Below, piece after piece: positions 9,607 through 18,411 of a stretch of DNA of 64,000 nucleotides. The notes beneath the pieces are model-generated. The model was not told where the DNA came from. It did not search any database and saw only the letters and a list, made by a program, of their open reading frames with translations. The translations under genes were made by a program, and so were the position numbers. Location of the stretch: contig NZ_FNRL01000007.1 of the NCBI RefSeq assembly GCF_900107795.1, positions 159,493-223,492 of the forward strand, written 5' to 3'. This stretch comes from Chitinophaga terrae (ex Kim and Jung 2007). GTDB taxonomy: Bacteria > Bacteroidota > Bacteroidia > Chitinophagales > Chitinophagaceae. Position 1 is the first letter of the stretch, and the number at the start of each line of letters is the position of its first letter.

Positions 9607-10809
9607 ATGGAAAAATTAAGCTTAGCTGAAAAAGCACTCGAACAGGGAAAAGGTATCCTGAGGTTGGCGCCAACCTGGGTACCCCGCTCCTTTTGTGTTC
9701 CTGGAAGAAGGATCAAATTACACCCCGACGACTATTACGTATTAGGGGGCGAAAGAGGCGGTATTGATGAACGTTGGCTATCCAGTACCACTCCTGCCAA
9801 GAACGGCCCTTTAACGGGCGAAAACGAAGGCATGAGCATGATCGTGTTCAACGATGGCGCCAGGACTCACCAGTTTTTATTAAAGGATGCAATTGACCTG
9901 TTGCAGGACAAACTGATCGGGAAACGGATCTGGGATACTTACAAGGCCTGGCCTATGTATTCCAAGTTCTTTGATAATATGGGTCCGTTGCCGCATCATA
10001 TACACCACAATGATGAAAAAGCGGCGCTGATAGGCCAGGCCGGGAAACCGGAAGCCTATTACTTCCCGCCGCAACTGAATAATCACGGGGGCGACTTCCC
10101 TTATACCTTTATGGGAATTGCTCCGGGCACTACCCGGGAACAGATCAGGGAATGCCTGGTGAACTTCACGAAAGGCGATAACAAGATCACCAATTATTCG
10201 CAGGCCTATCGCCTGGAACCGGGAACCGGGTGGGACGTACCTCCCGGCCTGCTGCATGCGCCGGGCAGTTTATGCACCTACGAGCCGCAGAAAGCATCGG
10301 ACGTATTTGCCATGTACCAGTCGCTGGTGAATGAAGCGATCATTCCTGAAAACCTTCTGTGGAACGGTACGCCGCCTGAAAGCATTGGCGATTATGACGC
10401 CCTGCTGGATGTTATCGACTGGGAACTGAACGTAGATCCGATGTTGTTCCAGAACCGCTTTATGCCGCCCGTACCCGCTGTTACCAATGCGGAAGGATAC
10501 AAAGAAAACTGGATCTGTTATAAATCTGCCGACTTCAGCGCGAAAGAACTGACAGTAGAACCCGGAGCTACCGTAGTGATCAAAGACAGCGCGGCGTATG
10601 GACTCATTATGATGCAGGGACGCGGAACCATGGGCGTTTGGGAGATTGAAACACCAGCCCTGATCCGTTATGGACAACTGACGAACGACGAGTTCTTTGT
10701 TAGCGAAGCTGCAGCGATGGAAGGTGTTAAGATCACCAATACATCCAGCACTGATCCAATTGTGATGCTCAAACATTTTGGTCCCGGCAACCCGGATCTG
10801 AAACTCTGA
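9607..10809 (+). CDS. Phosphomannose-isomerase-like cupin protein, role unassigned
   Basis: A 400-residue protein without signal peptide. The segment PHHIHHNDEKAALIGQAGKPEAYYF recalls the metal-binding His/Glu strand of type I phosphomannose isomerases (a histidine cluster followed by the GKxEAWY-like motif). A second cupin-like strand follows (LEPGTGWDVPPGLLHAPGSL), and the C-terminal third is beta-rich (VEPGATVVIKDSAAYGLIMMQGRG). It is best described as a metal-dependent cupin, possibly a sugar or keto-sugar isomerase. It lacks enough hallmarks to be called ManA. It is packed between the DUF4432 gene (5 bases) and the TIM-barrel gene (15 bases), so it presumably acts on the same sugar intermediate. 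Confidence 0.65.
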   Translation: MEKLSLAEKALEQGKGILRLAPTWVPRSFCVPGRRIKLHPDDYYVLGGERGGIDERWLSSTTPAKNGPLTGENEGMSMIVFNDGARTHQFLLKDAIDLLQDKLIGKRIWDTYKAWPMYSKFFDNMGPLPHHIHHNDEKAALIGQAGKPEAYYFPPQLNNHGGDFPYTFMGIAPGTTREQIRECLVNFTKGDNKITNYSQAYRLEPGTGWDVPPGLLHAPGSLCTYEPQKASDVFAMYQSLVNEAIIPENLLWNGTPPESIGDYDALLDVIDWELNVDPMLFQNRFMPPVPAVTNAEGYKENWICYKSADFSAKELTVEPGATVVIKDSAAYGLIMMQGRGTMGVWEIETPALIRYGQLTNDEFFVSEAAAMEGVKITNTSSTDPIVMLKHFGPGNPDLKL

Positions 10810-10824
10810 TAAAACGCCTGCGTT

Positions 10825-11865
10825 ATGAAAGACAACAATTATCCTAAACTGCACAATGCCACCTGGCCTGGTATTGTAGGAAAGGGAGACGACTCACAAC
10901 CCATTATTCCTTTCGATACATTGCTGCAAATGACAGCCGCCGCAGAAGTTGACGGCGTAAAATTCGACGGTATTGATATCGGGCTGTTTGATCCGCATGT
11001 GCCGGTGAACAGCTCGGATGATGAGCTGAAAAGACTGGCGGATAAAGTAGCCGGTTATAATTTGGAGATAGGTAGCCTGGTGGCTCCTATCTGGCCGCCG
11101 GAAGGCGGTTCTGCTATGGGCAGCAGGGAAGAACGCAACCGGTTTATTGAACAGGTTCGTAAAGCCTGCAGCGTAGGGCAACGGTTACGCAAGATCGGCA
11201 TACGCCCGAACGGCATTATACGTATCGACTCAGCCTGTTCGCCGGAAGCCTGGTCAAAAGACCCGGCCGGCAACACCAAACTGATCGCGCAAACGTTCAG
11301 GGAGGCAGCAGATGTAGCAGCCGATTTCGGAGAGCAACTGGCAGCCGAAGGCGAGATCTGCTGGGGAGGAATGCATAGCTGGAAAGCGATGATAGATACC
11401 CTGAATGCCGTAGACCGTCCGAATGTGGGGTTCCAGGCGGATATGTCGCATACCTTCCTGTACCTGCTGGGATATAACAGCCCGGAAGACAGGATACTGC
11501 CGGCAGATTTCCAGTGGGGGGATCGCGCTGCGCTGGCAGAAGGTCTGAAAACGCTGACAGCAGCCCTGCGTCCGTGGACTATCGACTTCCATGTGGCGCA
11601 GAACGACGGAACAGTGTATGGAAGCGGTTCTCATGATAAAACAGGTCGTCACTGCCTGCCTACTGACCCGAACGGGAAACTGAATATCGGCGAAGATGCA
11701 GGCTACTGGCTGAGGGACGAGAACGGGCAACTGACCAAACGTTTCAGGCATATCTGCTGGGATGGTTGCATGTTCCCCAACGAGGTGATGACCCAGCAGA
11801 AAACATGGAATGATATCCTGGCAGCAATGATCAAAGTACGCCAACAACATGGCTGGCAGGAATAA
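10825..11865 (+). CDS. Sugar phosphate isomerase/epimerase-like TIM-barrel protein
   Basis: A 346-residue protein of the xylose-isomerase-like / AP endonuclease 2 TIM-barrel family. Barrel strands carrying probable metal ligands are visible: Glu in [10 protein letters not shown], Asp and His in FQADMSHTF, and His in DFHVAQNDG. There is no signal peptide. Members commonly epimerise or isomerise ketoses, and in gene clusters with Gfo/Idh/MocA proteins they often act on keto sugars. It starts 15 bases after the cupin gene. The next gene's best start is 24 bases further on. The substrate cannot be named from sequence. Confidence 0.82.
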   Translation: MKDNNYPKLHNATWPGIVGKGDDSQPIIPFDTLLQMTAAAEVDGVKFDGIDIGLFDPHVPVNSSDDELKRLADKVAGYNLEIGSLVAPIWPPEGGSAMGSREERNRFIEQVRKACSVGQRLRKIGIRPNGIIRIDSACSPEAWSKDPAGNTKLIAQTFREAADVAADFGEQLAAEGEICWGGMHSWKAMIDTLNAVDRPNVGFQADMSHTFLYLLGYNSPEDRILPADFQWGDRAALAEGLKTLTAALRPWTIDFHVAQNDGTVYGSGSHDKTGRHCLPTDPNGKLNIGEDAGYWLRDENGQLTKRFRHICWDGCMFPNEVMTQQKTWNDILAAMIKVRQQHGWQE

Positions 11866-11889
11866 ACAATGTATTTAAAACCAGGGACT

Positions 11890-13035
<1,146 letters not shown>

Positions 13036-13053
13036 TCAAAAAAACATCGTCTT

Positions 13054-13812
13054 ATGCGGAAAAGAACAGGCGTGCTTTGCGTATCAGCAGTGGCAGCCTT
13101 ACTCGGCGCCGCCATTGCCTGGAAAACAACTAACAGTATGGACTACAAAAAAGGATTTGTATCCATATTTGATGGCAAAACCCTCAATGGATGGGAAAGT
13201 GACGGCGTTCACTGGCGGGTGGAAGATGGTAACATCGTAGGCGAAATAACACCTGAAACGCTGGTAAAAACCAATAACTTCCTCATCTGGAAAGGCGGGC
13301 AACCGGCCGACTTTGAACTGACCTGCGAATTCAAGATCAGTGCGGGCGGCAACAGCGGTATTAATTATCGCAGCGAACGGGTAGAGAATGTACCATTCGC
13401 TTTGAAAGGATACCAGGCCGATATTGATGGCGCCAACAGGTATACAGGGCAGAACTATGAAGAGCGCGGCAGAACAACCCTCGCCTACCGTGGCCAGAAA
13501 ACCGTTATTCCACCTCCTACCACTTCCCTGCAGGATGGCATTAAGAACAATGCCTGGACGGCTGCAAAGGTAGTAGGTTCGCTGGGCAATATCGATTCGT
13601 TGCAGCAGTTCATTAAAGCCGAAGACTGGAATACCTGCAGGCTCGTTGTTAAAGGAAACCGCCTGCAACACTACATCAACGGTGTATTGATGAGCGATGT
13701 AACAGATAATGATAAGGTAAACGGCAAATCAAAAGGTTACCTGGGAATGCAGGTGCATGTTGGACCGCCGTCTAAAGTCGCTTATCGCAAGATCATGCTT
13801 AAGCAATTGTAG
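13054..13812 (+). CDS. DUF1080 / 3-keto-disaccharide hydrolase-like exported protein
   Basis: A 252-residue protein with an N-terminal hydrophobic segment (residues 6-23). The concanavalin-like DUF1080 fold is recognisable: SIFDGKTLNGWES, WRVEDGNIVGE, FELTCEFKISAGGNSGINYRSER, GYQADIDG, YEERGRTTLAY, WNTCRLVVKGNRLQHYINGV, GYLGMQVHVGPPSKVAYRKI. The family includes enzymes that cleave 3-keto-glycosides, probably by beta-elimination. It closes an eight-gene plus-strand run and is followed by a palindromic element at 13861 that may end transcription. The export signal suggests that cleavage happens in the periplasm, on a substrate oxidised there or returned there. Confidence 0.85.
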   Translation: MRKRTGVLCVSAVAALLGAAIAWKTTNSMDYKKGFVSIFDGKTLNGWESDGVHWRVEDGNIVGEITPETLVKTNNFLIWKGGQPADFELTCEFKISAGGNSGINYRSERVENVPFALKGYQADIDGANRYTGQNYEERGRTTLAYRGQKTVIPPPTTSLQDGIKNNAWTAAKVVGSLGNIDSLQQFIKAEDWNTCRLVVKGNRLQHYINGVLMSDVTDNDKVNGKSKGYLGMQVHVGPPSKVAYRKIMLKQL

Positions 13813-13860
13813 GCAGCCCGCATGCGAAAACAAATAGATTGTTGATAAAGGGCAATAAAC

Positions 13861-13911
13861 AAGCAAAGGGGCGGGGATTGTGTTGTATAACATGATCTTT
13901 GCCCCTTCTGC
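13861..13911. repeat. Imperfect palindromic repeat (REP-like), possible terminator
   Basis: Arms AAGCAAAGGGGC and GCCCCTTCTGC flank a core TTGTGTTGTATAACATGATC that is itself nearly symmetric. The core matches the centre of the perfect palindrome at 43872-43925 (both have GTT-ATAACA-like symmetry flanked by ATTG and ATC). It lies 48 bases after the DUF1080 stop, so the folded transcript could terminate the locus-1 operon. It overlaps the upstream in-frame ATG of the nucleotidase, which supports the later start for that gene. Confidence 0.55.
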
Positions 13912-13960
13912 ATTCTTAATTTTTCTTAAAAACTACTATTTTGCAGAAAAAGAGAGAAAC

Positions 13961-14485
13961 ATGCTATCTATTGCAATTGACATGGACGAAACCATAGCTG
14001 ACCCTATTAAAAAGGCAAGAGAATGGTACTTCAGGGATTATGGCCGCACCTTTACGCCGGAAGAACTTCATGGCAAAACCCTTTCTGATGTGGTACCCCC
14101 CGAACACCGCGATAAGATCAAGGAATACCTGAATACGCCGGGCTTTTTCAGGGACCTGGAGATCTTTCCGAACGCCCAGGAAGTATTAAAAGAACTAAAT
14201 AAAAAATACAAATTATATATCGTTTCCGCAGCAATGGAATTTCCTGCTTCGCTAAGGGATAAATTTGACTGGCTGCAGGAATTCTTTCCCTTCCTGAGCT
14301 GGAGACAATATTGCCTCTGCGGCGATAAGTCCATTGTCCAGGCAGATATTATGATAGACGACCTGGAAAGGAACTTTGCCAATTTTAAAGGTAAACCGTA
14401 CCTGTACCATGGACATCACAATGTACATGTCACCGGTTATGAACGCATCCTCAACTGGGAAGACGCAGCGAAGAAGTTATTGTAA
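13961..14485 (+). CDS. 5'(3')-deoxyribonucleotidase (NT5C-type HAD phosphatase)
   Basis: A 174-residue HAD-superfamily phosphatase. The N-terminal DMDETIAD gives the catalytic DxDxT motif, VSAAM supplies motif II, and DIMIDDLERNF the acidic motif that binds Mg2+. The family removes the phosphate from dNMPs in the cytosol. The open frame extends upstream to 13880, but that extension (MLYNMIFAPSAFL...) runs through the palindromic repeat and has no family similarity. The ATG at 13961 puts the catalytic motif right at the N-terminus, as expected. It appears monocistronic. Confidence 0.87.
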   Translation: MLSIAIDMDETIADPIKKAREWYFRDYGRTFTPEELHGKTLSDVVPPEHRDKIKEYLNTPGFFRDLEIFPNAQEVLKELNKKYKLYIVSAAMEFPASLRDKFDWLQEFFPFLSWRQYCLCGDKSIVQADIMIDDLERNFANFKGKPYLYHGHHNVHVTGYERILNWEDAAKKLL

Positions 14486-14551
14486 TCCTTAATTTTTACT
14501 TCCTTTATTATTACCTGGTTAAAATAATTTCAAAATTAAATTTCCATATAT

Positions 14552-14568
14552 GTAGTTAACTACGTAGT
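14552..14568. promoter_or_regulatory. Overlapping palindromes, candidate MarR operator
   Basis: GTAGTTAACTAC (14552-14563) and ACTACGTAGT (14559-14568) are perfect palindromes that share bases, giving three GTAGTT half-sites in alternating orientation. They sit 23-39 bases before the GNAT start and overlap a TAGTTTTA sequence resembling a -7 box. Because a MarR gene is second in the downstream operon, autoregulation through this site is the simplest reading. Confidence 0.6.
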
Positions 14569-14590
14569 TTTATACACAAATAATTGCCAA

Positions 14591-15082
14591 ATGGAAAACA
14601 TAGTATACAAACCGATAGGCGACCAGTATTCCAATGATGTCATTCAACTTATTTTACCTATTCAACAAATTGAGTTTGGCGTACCTGTTACGCTCGAAGA
14701 CCAGCCCGACCTCCAGAACATAGAAGCTTTTTACTGCAAGTCGGGGGGCCACTTCTGGGGCGCCTTTGACGGCAACACACTGGTTGGCACGATTGCGCTT
14801 ATTAATACCGGTCACCAGGCTGGCGCTATAAGGAAGATGTTCGTTAAAAAAGAATACAGGGGGAAACAGTTGGGGATTGCTCAACGGTTGCTTGACGGAT
14901 TGCTGGCATACAGCAGGGAAAAAGGGATCAGGGACCTTTACCTTGGAACGGTAGAACAACTGAAGGCAGCCCAACGATTTTATGAAAAAAACCAGTTCAC
15001 TGTCATTAAAAAAACAGATCTTCCTTCTTATTTTCCATTGATGAGCGCCGATAATGTGTTCTATCATCTGCACATGAAATAA
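14591..15082 (+). CDS. GNAT-family N-acetyltransferase
   Basis: A 163-residue GNAT protein. The central strand GAIRKMFVKKEYRGKQLGIAQRLLDGLLAYSREKGIRDLYLGT contains the acetyl-CoA pyrophosphate-binding loop in a variant form (RGKQLG-A), followed by AAQRFYEKNQF, typical of motif B. It transfers an acetyl group from acetyl-CoA to an amine; the substrate is unknown. The MarR gene starts 3 bases after its stop, so the two form an operon behind a palindromic operator. In this arrangement the acetyltransferase may modify or detoxify the compound that the MarR protein senses. Confidence 0.85.
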   Translation: MENIVYKPIGDQYSNDVIQLILPIQQIEFGVPVTLEDQPDLQNIEAFYCKSGGHFWGAFDGNTLVGTIALINTGHQAGAIRKMFVKKEYRGKQLGIAQRLLDGLLAYSREKGIRDLYLGTVEQLKAAQRFYEKNQFTVIKKTDLPSYFPLMSADNVFYHLHMK

Positions 15083-15085
15083 CTT

Positions 15086-15574
15086 ATGACTAACGTAATT
15101 GACGAATCGGGCATACTGGCGATCTCGACCCGGCTGCAACGGCTGGCCGACGCACTGAGGAAAGAGGGACAACTGATCTACCAATCATTTGGGCTGGATT
15201 TCGAGCCCAAATGGTTCCCTGTAGTTTATACGCTGCACCTGAAATCTTCGTTGAGCGTAGTAGAGATAGCCAATGAAATAGGCTATGCCCATCCTTCTAC
15301 CATCAGTTTATTAAAAGAGCTGGAAAAACAACAGCTGATCAGATCAAAGAAGGATAAGACAGACGAGAGAAAACGATTGATCGTACTGACTGAAAAAGGG
15401 AAAACGCTGGTGAATGCCATGCAGCCGGTTTGGGAGAATATGCAACGGGCGTTGTCGGAGATTGCCGACAATAAGCATAACCTGATGAAAGCAATTGAGG
15501 AAGCAGAAGCCAAACTGAAGGTATCCGGCTTTTTCGAACGTTCACAGAAGATCCGGCAATCAGGAAACCTCTAA
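15086..15574 (+). CDS. MarR-family transcriptional regulator
   Basis: A 162-residue winged-helix protein. The DNA-binding region reads SLSVVEIANEIGYAHPSTISLLKELEKQQLIRSKKDKTDERKRLIVLTEKG, with the wing residues DxR...L typical of MarR. A C-terminal helical dimerisation region follows. It starts 3 bases after the GNAT gene and probably represses the pair through the palindromes at 14552-14568. Its 3' end overlaps the convergent gene at 15560 by 15 bases, so there is no room for a terminator between them. Confidence 0.88.
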   Translation: MTNVIDESGILAISTRLQRLADALRKEGQLIYQSFGLDFEPKWFPVVYTLHLKSSLSVVEIANEIGYAHPSTISLLKELEKQQLIRSKKDKTDERKRLIVLTEKGKTLVNAMQPVWENMQRALSEIADNKHNLMKAIEEAEAKLKVSGFFERSQKIRQSGNL

Positions 15575-16180
15575 GAGGCCGGTCACCAGGGCTTTCCATT
15601 GCATCTTGGAAATGCCTATCGCCCCTGTTGACCCTATAACCGCGTTCCTGATCTTATCTTTCAGGTGAGGCGCGTCTACATTGGGCACCTCGTTGCGGCC
15701 ATATACCGTTGCAGTTACGGTACGCTGGTTCCGCACTACTACAAAGGAACTGCTGGCTTCTTTCTTGAGAAAATGGGCGATGCCGGCGCTTTTCTGAACC
15801 GGATGTTCCGTAGGTCTTGCCCGCATAAAGAAAATCTCCTGGTGTTCGTTCAGGGTTACGTGCTCTTTTTGTTCGATCTTCACCCAGTCGTATCCTTTAC
15901 CCGCACTGGGGCCTGGTCCGGGCAGGTCGATCTGCATGTACATACCTGTTTCTGCCGGCCCGTCAACCGGGCGGCCTGCCAGGTCTGTCAACTGAAAACT
16001 GACTGCCAGTCCTTTACCCGCGAATTCGTACCACTTATTTGCATCAAGCATCCGGTCTACAACTGTTTTGAAAAACGCCACAGCGGCATCTTCATGAACC
16101 AGCTCCCTGGATTCAGAAGTGGTAGTAGCTTCTCCTACATATTGTGCGGGTACAAATGGGGCTGCAATATCTTCGGCCAT
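15560..16180 (-). CDS. Uncharacterised 206-residue protein
   Basis: I do not recognise this family. The protein has no signal peptide or membrane segment. It is rich in short charged beta-type segments (GLAVSFQLTDLAGRPVDG, GYDWVKIEQKEHVTLNEHQEIFFMRARPT) and has a conserved-looking C-terminus (IRNAVIGSTGAIGISKMQWKALVTGLLEV). The minus strand is preferred over the 181-residue plus-strand frame at 15665-16210, whose composition is rich in Cys, His and aromatics and typical of an antisense shadow. It converges on the marR gene with a 15-base overlap. Confidence 0.6.
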   Translation of the reverse strand: MAEDIAAPFVPAQYVGEATTTSESRELVHEDAAVAFFKTVVDRMLDANKWYEFAGKGLAVSFQLTDLAGRPVDGPAETGMYMQIDLPGPGPSAGKGYDWVKIEQKEHVTLNEHQEIFFMRARPTEHPVQKSAGIAHFLKKEASSSFVVVRNQRTVTATVYGRNEVPNVDAPHLKDKIRNAVIGSTGAIGISKMQWKALVTGLLEVS

Positions 16181-16235
16181 AGCAATGCAATTTTACAGTA
16201 CAAACAATGAAATATCGGACAAGAAGATTCAATAA

Positions 16236-16463
16236 CTATACCAGTGAGTCGAGCAGCAGCAATACCATTTTCATTATTAAAATGCTAGCCACCGCAATCC
16301 CGCCGGCCAATACGCGCAAGTCAAGTTTAATAGCCCCCGTTTGCCAGGTGAACTTAATGCTTTTGTTCTTATACCTGCGTGTCATGACAACAATAAACCC
16401 AATAATCGACGCTACATAGATAAATAGGAAAAGTATAAGGCGTAGCCCCCCATTTGGTTCCAT
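16236..16463 (-). CDS. Small two-helix membrane protein
   Basis: A 75-residue frame with two clear transmembrane helices (residues about 7-26, LRLILFLFIYVASIIGFIVV, and about 51-72) separated by a basic loop RRYKNKSIKF, giving both termini probably outside. It occupies the gap between the CocE gene and the uncharacterised 206-residue gene and is the only coherent reading there. The function is unknown. No homologue is recalled, so it should be treated as a probable gene. Confidence 0.5.
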   Translation of the reverse strand: MEPNGGLRLILFLFIYVASIIGFIVVMTRRYKNKSIKFTWQTGAIKLDLRVLAGGIAVASILIMKMVLLLLDSLV

Positions 16464-16515
16464 AAAATATGATTTGCTGTTTTGAAGATACGGAATTTTG
16501 ATATTTAAAAAATAA

Positions 16516-18402
16516 TCACTTCAGTACAGGCAGCACAATCGCGGAAGCATTTCTTGCATCGTGATGAATATTAACGGTTTGCGGAATAAAATCCTCATCT
16601 GTTGCCCGGTAAATATCTACAAACTGCTGAGGATTCCGATCGATGAGGGGGAACCAGGTGCTTTGGATCTGGACCATTATCCGGTGCCCTTTTCTGAAAG
16701 TATGAGCGATGTCTGGCAACTGAAACCGCACGGTGGTGATCTCATTGGGCCTGAACGCTTCCGGTTGCTGAAAACTGTTCCTGTAGCGCCCCCGCATCAC
16801 CTCTCCCCTTACCAGCATCTGGTAACCACCCAGGGGATACGGACCGCCCGCATCGCGGGTTTTATTTGGCGGCGGCGTATTGTCGTAACGGAAATCATCC
16901 GGCATTACGTCTATCACCTTTACTATAAAATCCGCATCCGTACCGGTAATGCTTACACGCAGATCAGCGGTAATGGCTCCCGCCACGGTTATATCTTCTG
17001 TTAATACCCCTGTTTTAAAGGTCAGCACATCGGGTCTCCTGGAAGCAAACCGCTGGTCGTCGGTCATATAATCCCTTGTCCGGTAGAAGTGAACATCCTC
17101 TGTATACGGCACCGGGTGGGCCGGATCGCTGACATAAGTACTTTTACCTCCTGCTGGCGGAGTAACCGCCAGGCTTCCTCCCTGCTGCAGGTAATAGGTT
17201 TGCGGAACAGCCGCCGGAGGCCATTTCGGGAACTGCCGCCATTGGTTTTCTCCCGTAAAAAATATAGTCGCTTCCGCAATACCCGACAGATCACCTTTAC
17301 CAAGCAGGTAATAATTAAAGAAAGGAATCTCTATATGCTGCTGGTACCAGGCAGCAGTGTTACCGCCAAACTGTATATGCCCCAGGCGACTGCCATCATT
17401 GGAAGCCCATTGCCCATGATACCACGGACCCATTACTATTTTATTGAAAAAGCCTGCCGGGTTCTTCTTTTCAATGGCCTGGTAAAGATTCCAGGCGCCA
17501 AAACAGTCTTCCGCATCAAACAACCCTCCTACTACAAGCACCGCCGGCTGCAGATTCTCTACATAGTTCCTCGCATTCCGTTGCTGCCACCACTTATCAT
17601 AATCGGGATGCTGCATGATCTTTTTCCAGAAAGCGAGGCTATCGCCCGTCAGTTTAGTGAAATTCGGGATAGCGCCTATATCCAAAAATGCCTGGTAATT
17701 ATCGTTGCAGGGAAGTTGTAACTGCTGTGCGGGCGCCACAGCTATAGGAGCGGGATGCGGGTAACCGAACCCCTTGGTATAGAAGCTGAAGCAGTCCATA
17801 AGGCAGAATGCCCCGTTATGATGAAAATCATCGCCCATAAACCAATCAGTGACCGGCGCCTGCGGGCTAACCGCCTTTAAAGCAGGATGCCCGCTCAATG
17901 CCGCCATCGTGGTATAAAACCCCGGGTACGAAATACCGAACACGCCTACACGTCCGTTATTGCCGGGCACATGGTTCACCAACCAGTCAATAGTATCGTA
18001 AGTATCGCTGGCTTCATCTGTTTCCTTTCCTTTCTTTTTGGGATTAAAGGGCCTGACATCTTCAAACTGTCCTTCACTCATCCAACGGCCCCGCACATCC
18101 TGTATCACCAGTATATATCCCAGTTTCGTGTATTCGGACCAGTAAGTTTTCCAGAGATTAGACGTATAGGCTTCCCCGTAGGGCCCTGCCGAATAGGGAG
18201 TCCGCGTCAGCAGCACCGGGCGCCGTTGAATAGTGTCTTTAGGCCTGTAGATGCTGGTAAATAATTTCACCCCATCTCTCATTACTATTTGCTCTTCCTG
18301 TTTTACATAGTTGGCTGTAACCCATGCCGAGTCCTGCGCAAAGAGCGCCCGGGCCGGGAGTGTAAGCAACACTCCCAGCAGCACTTTTGTCATTCTTTTC
18401 AT
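16516..18402 (-). CDS. Secreted CocE/NonD-family serine hydrolase (X-Pro dipeptidyl-peptidase/acylase-like)
   Basis: A 628-residue protein with a signal peptide (residues 1-22, ending LFA-Q). The N-terminal alpha/beta-hydrolase domain carries MRDGVKLFTSIYRP and the nucleophile motif GISYPG with Ser158. The acidic residue is in LFDAED and the histidine in the GPWYHGQW segment. The C-terminal jelly-roll domain (ADLRVSITGTDADFIVKVIDVMPDD) is typical of the CocE/PepX C-terminal fold. The family hydrolyses acyl, ester or Xaa-Pro amide bonds. It starts 9 bases after the SusD stop, so it is third in a SusC-SusD-hydrolase operon, which suggests the imported substrate is an ester or peptide. Confidence 0.88.
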   Translation of the reverse strand: MKRMTKVLLGVLLTLPARALFAQDSAWVTANYVKQEEQIVMRDGVKLFTSIYRPKDTIQRRPVLLTRTPYSAGPYGEAYTSNLWKTYWSEYTKLGYILVIQDVRGRWMSEGQFEDVRPFNPKKKGKETDEASDTYDTIDWLVNHVPGNNGRVGVFGISYPGFYTTMAALSGHPALKAVSPQAPVTDWFMGDDFHHNGAFCLMDCFSFYTKGFGYPHPAPIAVAPAQQLQLPCNDNYQAFLDIGAIPNFTKLTGDSLAFWKKIMQHPDYDKWWQQRNARNYVENLQPAVLVVGGLFDAEDCFGAWNLYQAIEKKNPAGFFNKIVMGPWYHGQWASNDGSRLGHIQFGGNTAAWYQQHIEIPFFNYYLLGKGDLSGIAEATIFFTGENQWRQFPKWPPAAVPQTYYLQQGGSLAVTPPAGGKSTYVSDPAHPVPYTEDVHFYRTRDYMTDDQRFASRRPDVLTFKTGVLTEDITVAGAITADLRVSITGTDADFIVKVIDVMPDDFRYDNTPPPNKTRDAGGPYPLGGYQMLVRGEVMRGRYRNSFQQPEAFRPNEITTVRFQLPDIAHTFRKGHRIMVQIQSTWFPLIDRNPQQFVDIYRATDEDFIPQTVNIHHDARNASAIVLPVLK

Positions 18403-18411
18403 TATTCCTGG

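Noticed and set aside
13880..13960. Longer N-terminus for the deoxyribonucleotidase
   Set aside because: It is encoded by the palindromic repeat, and the HAD motif DMDET belongs at the extreme N-terminus.
15665..16210. Plus-strand 181-residue open frame
   Set aside because: It is antisense to the 206-residue minus gene and has Cys/His/aromatic-rich composition without any recognisable motif.
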